Source: Nannocystaceae bacterium
Lineage (GTDB): Bacteria > Myxococcota_A > Polyangia > Nannocystales > Nannocystaceae
Reading direction: 5' to 3'
DNA length: 6,491 bases
Assembly (NCBI GenBank): GCA_016763875.1
Contig: JAESSZ010001131.1
Span: 1 to 6,491, forward strand
The notes under the pieces were generated by a model. The model was given only the letters and a program-made list of their open reading frames with translations, did not search any database and was not told the DNA's origin. The translations under genes and the position numbers were made by a program. This document shows positions 1 to 5,334 of this stretch, one piece after another. Position 1 is the stretch's first letter, and each line of letters starts with the position of its first letter.

Positions 1-2298
1 GGCAGCCGACTCGCGAGTCTGGCGAGTTTTTCGGTCGGTCGCATCGACGCCGAAGTCGACCGTCGTCTGGACGAAATGCTCGACCGGACCACCGACGAAG
101 CGCACGCAGCACAGCTCCGCTCGCTCAAGGGAGTGACTGCGGTCGCCAACGCAACGCTCGCCTACGAGATCTACCAGCGAGCTGTCGACGCGCCACGTTG
201 GCAGGCATTGGCCGAGCAAGGTGTGCGACCGCAGCGGTTGTCGTGGGTCAGTGCAGGCCTCGAGGAGGCACCGGAGTCCGGCGCCCTGTTCGCCGAGAAG
301 CTCATCGGCCGCGACACCGTTCAGACGATGCCCCGCGCGACGCTCGATGCCCTTAGCAGCCGCGGCACAACCGACGCGACGCTCGGGACCGGACTCGAAG
401 TCGCCCGCGATACGATGGAACGCCTCGAGGCCCTTGGTATCTCCATGGGCGAGCTGACCGACTACCTTCTGGAGCGTGGAGTCGAGCGCCTGGAAGACAC
501 GATGGACGATCTGCTCGGAACAATCGCCCTTGTGCAGCGGCGGTACCGAGGCACGCGTCTCAACCGGCTCCAAGCCACACTCCCCGCGGCGCTCGCCGAT
601 GGCGTGGGCGCCACGCTCAAAGACTGGGACAGCCAGCAAAACACGCGCCGCCTGTGGAATCGCGACGCCACGCTGTGGACGGACTCAGGCGAAGACGGCT
701 GGCTCGGTTGGCTCGATCTCGTGGATCGACAGCGCAAGAACATCGAGTACTTCCAGGAAATCGCGCACATGGTGGAGCGCCGCAACTTCACGCACGTGCT
801 CGTCTTAGGGGTTGGCGGCTGCGGGCTCGCGCCTGACCTCTTGTCGCGGATCTACGAGGATCCCTCAGGATTCCCAAGTCTGTCGGTCCTCGATTCAACC
901 GACCCCACCCAGATTCTGGACGCCGAAGCCGGGGTTGAGTTGGCGACGACGCTGCTGATCGTGTCCAGCAAGTCTGGCACCACGCTCGAAACATCGGCGC
1001 TGCTCTCCTACTTCTGGGAACGCATGCACACCGAGCTTGGTGACGCGGCACCGCGGCACTTTCTCGCGCTGACAGATCCCGGCAGCGCGCTGGATGACTT
1101 TGCCCGCGAACACGGATTTTGGACGGTGCAGCACGGCGCCCCCGAACTTCGCGGCCGCTACTCAATGTTCTCGAACTTCGGGATGGTCCCCGCGGCCGCG
1201 ATGGGGATGCCAGTGACTGACTTTCTCGAGGAAACCGCCCTGATGGTCGGCGCGTGCGGCAACGTGCCCGCCGCAGAAAATCCAGGCGTCGAACTCGGCG
1301 TCATCCTCGGCGCTGCGGCCAATCGCGGTCGCGACAAGCTCACGCTGATCACCAGCCCCGCCATAGCCCCGCTCGGCACATGGCTCGAGCAACTCATCGC
1401 CGAGTCGACAGGAAAACACGGCAAAGCGATCGTCGCCCACGAGCGCGAGCCCCTGCTCGAGCCTCACGCCTACAGCAACGACCGGGTGTTCGTATACATC
1501 CGGCTCGACTCCACGCCGCATCTGGACCAGGACCGTGCCGTCGCCGGGCTCGCTGACGCTGGACACCCCGTCATCCAGATAACACTCGACGACACGTGGT
1601 CGCTCGGGCAGGAACTCTTCCGCTGGCAGATCGCGACCGCAGTCGCGGCGGCGGTGATGGGCGTGAACCCATTCGATGAACCCGATATCGAGCCGAGCAA
1701 GCGCGAGACGCTTGCGCTCATTACCGCCTACGAGCGTTCGGGTGCACTTCCTTCCGAAAGCCAGCTTTGGTCGGGCGAAGGCGTGACGTTGTTCGCCAAC
1801 AACGCCAACGCCAAAGCACTGCACGCCATTGTCGGCGACCATCCGAGCCTGGCTGGCTGGCTCAGCGCCCACTTCTCTCGCATGCGGCCCCGGGACTACG
1901 TGGCGGTGCTCGCCTACCTCCCGATGACCATCGACTACGAGCGGACGTTGCACGAGATCCGTGGCGTCGTGCTGCAAGCCACAGGGGTCGCCACAAGCGT
2001 CGGCTTTGGTCCGCGTCTCCTCAATTCCACCGGCCAGGCCTACAAGGGCGGGCCCAACACGGGTCTATTTCTGCAGCTGACGTGTGATGACGCTCAGGAC
2101 CTCGCGATCCCTGGGCAGCGCGCGACGTTTGGCGCTGTGAAGGCCGCACAGGCGCGTGGTGACTTCGAAGTTCTGGGAGAACGCGGCCGCAGGGCCCTGC
2201 GCGTACACCTGTCCTCCGACACTGAAGTGGGGCTCCAAACGCTGCTCACCGCCATCGAACTCGCCTTAGCGAGTCACGCCGAGGCGCAGGAGTACTAA
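1..2298 (+). CDS. tal-pgi: Bifunctional transaldolase / glucose-6-phosphate isomerase (5' partial)
   Basis: The frame is open from base 1, so the gene starts upstream; the ATG at 76 is internal because transaldolase-like sequence (SVGRIDAEVD) precedes it. 765 codons are visible. The C-terminal part of transaldolase covers bases 1 to about 530, with RPQRLSWVS and LIGRDTVQTMP. Its Schiff-base lysine should lie upstream of the window. After a linker, the isomerase half (from about 680) shows GVGGCGLAP (808-834), VLDSTDP, the SSKSGTTLET sugar-phosphate loop (964-993), AESTGK (1399-1416, probable catalytic Glu), NPFDEP and GPRLLNSTGQAYKGGPN (2008-2058). Known role of the family: cytosolic exchange of sugar phosphates in the non-oxidative pentose phosphate pathway, and interconversion of glucose 6-phosphate and fructose 6-phosphate. 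Glucokinase follows after 56 bases, probably in one operon. Oddities: the usual TKNP of the transaldolase half is LEEA here, and two His expected in the last isomerase motif are Asn and Tyr. The fusion identity is secure; full activity of each half is less certain. Confidence 0.95.
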   Translation, partial: GSRLASLASFSVGRIDAEVDRRLDEMLDRTTDEAHAAQLRSLKGVTAVANATLAYEIYQRAVDAPRWQALAEQGVRPQRLSWVSAGLEEAPESGALFAEKLIGRDTVQTMPRATLDALSSRGTTDATLGTGLEVARDTMERLEALGISMGELTDYLLERGVERLEDTMDDLLGTIALVQRRYRGTRLNRLQATLPAALADGVGATLKDWDSQQNTRRLWNRDATLWTDSGEDGWLGWLDLVDRQRKNIEYFQEIAHMVERRNFTHVLVLGVGGCGLAPDLLSRIYEDPSGFPSLSVLDSTDPTQILDAEAGVELATTLLIVSSKSGTTLETSALLSYFWERMHTELGDAAPRHFLALTDPGSALDDFAREHGFWTVQHGAPELRGRYSMFSNFGMVPAAAMGMPVTDFLEETALMVGACGNVPAAENPGVELGVILGAAANRGRDKLTLITSPAIAPLGTWLEQLIAESTGKHGKAIVAHEREPLLEPHAYSNDRVFVYIRLDSTPHLDQDRAVAGLADAGHPVIQITLDDTWSLGQELFRWQIATAVAAAVMGVNPFDEPDIEPSKRETLALITAYERSGALPSESQLWSGEGVTLFANNANAKALHAIVGDHPSLAGWLSAHFSRMRPRDYVAVLAYLPMTIDYERTLHEIRGVVLQATGVATSVGFGPRLLNSTGQAYKGGPNTGLFLQLTCDDAQDLAIPGQRATFGAVKAAQARGDFEVLGERGRRALRVHLSSDTEVGLQTLLTAIELALASHAEAQEY

Positions 2299-2307
2299 CC
2301 TCGCCGG

Positions 2308-2321
2308 GCGCCGACTGGCGC
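2308..2321 (+). other. Short GC hairpin after the tal-pgi stop
   Basis: A perfect 5-bp inverted repeat, GCGCC-GACT-GGCGC, begins 10 bases after the end of the stop codon. No T-run follows, so it does not look like a classical intrinsic terminator. It could stabilise a processed 3' end or be chance in GC-rich DNA. Its loop and right arm (ACTGGCGCG, 2314-2322) recur in the hairpin after glucokinase. Confidence 0.25.
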
Positions 2322-2354
2322 GATGTGCACAACAGGACTACCTTCTCCATCGCC

Positions 2355-3356
2355 ATGAGAGTTCTGGCTGGAGATATCGGCGGCACCACCGCCCGCCTCG
2401 CGATCTGCGAAGTCGACGGCACGACCGTGCGCCGCGACATTCAGGCGGTCTACACCAGTCAGAGCCACGACAGCCTCGAGGACATTGCACGGACGTTCAT
2501 CGCTTCGAACTCGGTCGAGGTCCACGTCGCATGCTTCGGTGTCCCCGGCCCAGTCAGCGGTCGCCGCGCGCAAACGACCAACTTGCCGTGGCGCCTCGAT
2601 GCCGACGAACTCGAGCGCAACCTCGGGATCAAGAGCGTTCATCTGATCAACGATCTCGAGGCGAGCGCACATGGGCTGATCACACTGGCGCCCGCAGACT
2701 TCCTTGAACTTCGCGCGGGTGCCTCCGGCGCGGTGGGCAACCAGGGCCTGATCGCCGCGGGCACCGGCCTCGGAGAAGCAGGTTTGCGCTGGGACGGCCG
2801 ACGTCATCGCGCCTTTGCCAGCGAAGGGGGACACACTGACTTCGCGCCCAGCAATGCGCGAGAAGACCAACTGCTCGCGTGGCTACGGGCCAAACTTGAA
2901 GGGCACGTGAGCTGGGAGCGCGTCGTTTCCGGCCCCGGCCTCGTGAACCTCTTCGAGTTTCTGCAAGCACAGAGCCCGAGCGACGCTTCAAAGCGAGTTG
3001 ACGAAGCGATTGCGGCGGGCGAAGACGGCGCGGAAGCGATCGTTCGTGGGGCGACGCGCGACGGAGATCCGCGTTGCGTGGAAGCCCTGGACTGGTTCAT
3101 GGCGCTGTATGGCGCCGAGGCGGGCAACGTGGCGCTGAAGTATCTCGCGACCGGCGGCATGTTTGTCGCAGGTGGCATCGCACCAAAGATCGCCAAGGCG
3201 TTGAAGGGCTCTCGCTTTGTCGAGCGTTTCGACGACAAGGGTCGCCTGCGCTCGCTGCTGGAAACGGTCCCGATCCGAGTCGTGACCAACAACAGCATCG
3301 CGCTACAGGGAGCGGCACATCTCGCCGCCCGCCGCGCACGCGGAAAGAACCACTAG
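2355..3356 (+). CDS. glk: Glucokinase, E. coli Glk type
   Basis: This encodes 333 residues, close to the E. coli enzyme (about 321). It phosphorylates glucose with ATP to glucose 6-phosphate in the cytosol, feeding the isomerase encoded just upstream. Motifs in order: the N-terminal phosphate-binding loop GDIGGTTARLA (residues 6-16), GVPGPV (62-67), LIND with the expected catalytic Asp at residue 100, AGTGLG (135-140), SEGGHTDFAP around Glu157/His160, SGPGLVNL, and VAGGIAPK near the C terminus (271-278). The EGGH pattern, without the ROK zinc-cysteine motif, places it in the Glk rather than the ROK family. The ATG at 2355 was chosen because the protein then begins MRVLAGDIGG, as in the family. 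An in-frame GTG at 2325 would add ten residues. Neither start has a good Shine-Dalgarno sequence at the right distance; an AGGA at 2334-2337 is too far from 2355 and lies downstream of 2325. Same-strand neighbours suggest co-transcription with tal-pgi. Confidence 0.95.
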   Translation: MRVLAGDIGGTTARLAICEVDGTTVRRDIQAVYTSQSHDSLEDIARTFIASNSVEVHVACFGVPGPVSGRRAQTTNLPWRLDADELERNLGIKSVHLINDLEASAHGLITLAPADFLELRAGASGAVGNQGLIAAGTGLGEAGLRWDGRRHRAFASEGGHTDFAPSNAREDQLLAWLRAKLEGHVSWERVVSGPGLVNLFEFLQAQSPSDASKRVDEAIAAGEDGAEAIVRGATRDGDPRCVEALDWFMALYGAEAGNVALKYLATGGMFVAGGIAPKIAKALKGSRFVERFDDKGRLRSLLETVPIRVVTNNSIALQGAAHLAARRARGKNH

Positions 3357-3359
3357 TCT

Positions 3360-3373
3360 CGCGCACTGGCGCG
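3360..3373 (+). other. Short GC hairpin after the glk stop
   Basis: A perfect 5-bp inverted repeat, CGCGC-ACTG-GCGCG, starts 4 bases after the end of the glucokinase stop codon. There is no downstream T-run. It shares the nine bases ACTGGCGCG (3365-3373) with the hairpin after tal-pgi. The function is unknown; a weak 3'-end or processing element is possible. Confidence 0.25.
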
Positions 3374-3375
3374 GC

Positions 3376-3404
3376 ATGGTGGCCGAGATGGTGGCCGGCA
3401 TGGT
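3376..3404 (+). repeat. 12-base tandem repeat, about 2.4 copies
   Basis: ATGGTGGCCG occurs at 3376-3385 and again at 3388-3397, followed by a third partial ATGGT at 3400-3404. The period is exactly 12 bases. The repeat lies in the 93-base gap between glucokinase and the lipoprotein gene. It could be a small slippage repeat or a binding site with repeated half-sites. In one frame it reads as a short Met-Val-Ala repeat, but no gene is supported there. Confidence 0.5.
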
Positions 3405-3449
3405 CCACGAAGTGTGGTGCATCGCGTACGATCGCGAGCAGCACCGCCT

Positions 3450-5216
3450 ATGTCCCGCACCACCCTGGTCCTCGCCGCGTTGCTCCTGGCCTCTTGCACC
3501 AAGGGGACTTCCGGGCAAGGTACGACGCCGGGCTCAGCGGCCGACAAGGCGGTCGACGACGCGACCGACAGCAACCAGCCCCTCACACTGAGCGTCGTCG
3601 AAGGCACCGTGATTGGCCACGATGGTCAGCCCCTCCCGCTCGCCCATGTCCGACTTTTGGGCCTGGGGCCCGGGCTGTCGGACGAAACGAGGGTCTCATC
3701 CGACGGTGCCTTCTCACTCTCCACGCCGCACGCGGGCCTCGCTCGTGTGGAGGTCACGGGGGTCGACCACGCGCAGCTCACCATGATGGTCGTCTTGGGG
3801 AAGGCGCCGCTGAAGCTCGACATTCGCCTCGGCACCTACGAGCGCGAGACCCCGCTGCCGACCCTCACCGCCACGGTTTGGACCGATGATCCGAGCAAGA
3901 GTCGGCCAACGCAAGTCACACTGGCGCCGCGCAAAGACGGAACCTACGCGGCGGAGATCAAAACCGAGGTCGAGCGCGTCTGGTACCAAGTCTCCGGGTT
4001 CGCCGGATCTAGAATCGTCAACGGACCCCGCGCAGATGCTTATGAGTACGATGGAGGAGGCGACTATCGCTCGATAGTCCTGCCGTCGAACGGCGTTGTG
4101 CGTCTCGTCGTCGACCCAAGGCAGCTCGTTCCGGGCGGCAGAAAAAAGACGGTCAAACTCGGTGATCCTCAAGCGCCGACCGCACGGATCGGGCCCGTCC
4201 TCGCCCTGGCGGAGACGGAGAACGAGCGGGTTGCAGAGCGACTACACGCATCCAATCCGTCCTCGCCACAAGAGGCTCAGGCTGTAGTCAGCGGGTATGA
4301 CTGGCGCTCGGTCCGCTCGGCGACCCTACGCGCGCTCGACGACGAGAAACACCCCGCCGTGCGACGGGCAATCCTGGCGACCTACTTCGACTTGGGCAGC
4401 TATGACCCCAGCAAAGCCACGAAAGAAGACCGGACTCGGGCCAAGGAGCTGATCGGATCGTTGGCCGCCGATGACGTTGGCTGGCGCCTCTTCAGCACGG
4501 CGATGGTTGCCGCGGCGGAGTTGTCCGACGACCCGCGGGACAGAGAGCGACTGGAATTGCTGCTGGACAAGAGCCTGCCCCCGATGCTCGCGGGCGAGGT
4601 GCTCTTTACCCGCATCATCGAAGCAAGCCTCAACGGCGACGCTCAGTCACTGCGCAACGCCTATACCCGTCTACGAACGAAACGCTTCGCCAAAACCCCG
4701 TACTTCTTTGTGTCGAAGCAGTACGACCCGGATCGTGCGATTCAGGCGGGGCAGAAGTTCCCCGCGTTTGAGTTTGCCGCGATTGCCAGCGGCAACCCAC
4801 GCGCCAGCAAGACGATCACGAACGAGGATCTCACCGGCAAGGTGGTGCTCGTGGACCTGTGGGCGACGTGGTGCAAGCCGTGCGTCGCGGAGATGGACAA
4901 CCTGCACGCTGCGTACGACAAATACCGTACGAAGCGGAAGAAGAGGAAAGGCGGGCGGACCTTCGAGATCCTAAGTGTGTCGGTGGACAAGGGCACGGCC
5001 GAAGTCTCGAAGTTTCGCAAGGACCGGTTTCCGATGCCATGGATGCACGGGCATTTGAACTTTGACGACGCGGGCGAGTTGTTCGGAATCGCGGGTATTC
5101 CGTATGCGGTGTTGGTGGACGAGCAGGGCACGATCCTCGCCACCTCCCCGCGGGTCAATGGCGCATCGTTGGACGCCTTGCTCGACAAGGTCCTTGCCGA
5201 GCCCGCGCCAAAGTGA
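3450..5216 (+). CDS. Multidomain lipoprotein with C-terminal TlpA-like thioredoxin domain
   Basis: This encodes 588 residues. The ATG at 3450 gives MSRTTLVLAALLLASC, a lipoprotein signal with lipobox LASC and lipidated Cys16. In-frame GTGs at 3414 and 3417 would put 11-12 extra residues before it and are less likely. After a flexible Gly/Ser/Thr linker, residues 47-130 (VEGTVIGHDGQPLPLAHVRL, later DGAFSL) look like a carboxypeptidase-regulatory beta-sandwich. Residues 135-225 are a second beta-rich segment with YEYDGGGDYRSIV. Residues 250-430 are mostly helical and charged, without a recognised family. Residues 435-588 are a TlpA/ResA-like thioredoxin fold: VVLVDLWATWCKPC with redox cysteines 475 and 478, ILSVSVDK, and GIPYAVLVD with the likely cis-Pro551. 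A basic stretch, KRKKRK (495-500), is inserted after the first active-site helix. The inferred role is thiol-disulfide exchange outside the cytoplasm, anchored to a membrane; the partner is unknown. An ECF sigma gene follows after 118 bases. The lipoprotein and thioredoxin calls are secure; the domain borders are estimates. Confidence 0.9.
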   Translation: MSRTTLVLAALLLASCTKGTSGQGTTPGSAADKAVDDATDSNQPLTLSVVEGTVIGHDGQPLPLAHVRLLGLGPGLSDETRVSSDGAFSLSTPHAGLARVEVTGVDHAQLTMMVVLGKAPLKLDIRLGTYERETPLPTLTATVWTDDPSKSRPTQVTLAPRKDGTYAAEIKTEVERVWYQVSGFAGSRIVNGPRADAYEYDGGGDYRSIVLPSNGVVRLVVDPRQLVPGGRKKTVKLGDPQAPTARIGPVLALAETENERVAERLHASNPSSPQEAQAVVSGYDWRSVRSATLRALDDEKHPAVRRAILATYFDLGSYDPSKATKEDRTRAKELIGSLAADDVGWRLFSTAMVAAAELSDDPRDRERLELLLDKSLPPMLAGEVLFTRIIEASLNGDAQSLRNAYTRLRTKRFAKTPYFFVSKQYDPDRAIQAGQKFPAFEFAAIASGNPRASKTITNEDLTGKVVLVDLWATWCKPCVAEMDNLHAAYDKYRTKRKKRKGGRTFEILSVSVDKGTAEVSKFRKDRFPMPWMHGHLNFDDAGELFGIAGIPYAVLVDEQGTILATSPRVNGASLDALLDKVLAEPAPK

Positions 5217-5222
5217 CGACCT

Positions 5223-5236
5223 ACTGCCGCCGCAGT
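5223..5236 (+). other. Short hairpin after the lipoprotein stop
   Basis: A perfect 5-bp inverted repeat, ACTGC-CGCC-GCAGT, starts 7 bases after the end of the stop codon. No T-run follows. Its position resembles the hairpins after the two preceding genes, but the sequence differs. It may be chance or a weak transcript-end element. Confidence 0.2.
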
Positions 5237-5315
5237 CGAAGACACGTCGTTCTGGGGTGGGTGGCGCGTGTTGTGAGTTTGCGCAGGATATCGCCAACCA
5301 TCACTTCGCGTTGTG

Positions 5316-5331
5316 GTGACATCTGGGTCAC
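5316..5331 (+). promoter_or_regulatory. Inverted repeat abutting the sigma factor start
   Basis: GTGAC-N6-GTCAC is a perfect 5-bp inverted repeat ending three bases before the ATG at 5335. As DNA it could be an operator half-site pair. As RNA it could form a small hairpin over the ribosome-binding region, where no Shine-Dalgarno sequence is visible. The rest of the 118-base gap shows no convincing -35/-10 or ECF-type promoter. Confidence 0.25.
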
Positions 5332-5334
5332 GCA

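Noticed and set aside
8..19. Perfect 12-base palindrome GACTCGCGAGTC
   Set aside because: It lies inside the transaldolase coding sequence, where codons for conserved residues explain it. No second copy was noticed.
1162..1977. 271-codon open frame on the minus strand within tal-pgi
   Set aside because: It lies opposite highly conserved isomerase motifs and has no recognisable domain; best explained as a GC-driven shadow.
2325..2354. GTG at 2325 as the glucokinase start
   Set aside because: It would add ten residues not expected before the conserved N-terminal beta strand, and no ribosome-binding sequence supports it.
3376..3591. Possible small leader gene starting in the tandem repeat
   Set aside because: The frame runs far into the lipoprotein gene, has no Shine-Dalgarno sequence, and its Met-Val-Ala repeats follow simply from the DNA repeat.
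3074..3889. 271-codon open frame spanning the end of glk and the start of the lipoprotein gene
   Set aside because: It overlaps two well-supported genes in another frame, and its Arg-rich composition is typical of an out-of-frame reading.
5271..5310. Candidate promoter for the sigma gene (TTGTGA or TTGCGC with downstream hexamers)
   Set aside because: No acceptable -10 lies at 16-18 base spacing, and no GGAAC-like ECF -35 element was seen, so a promoter call is not supported.
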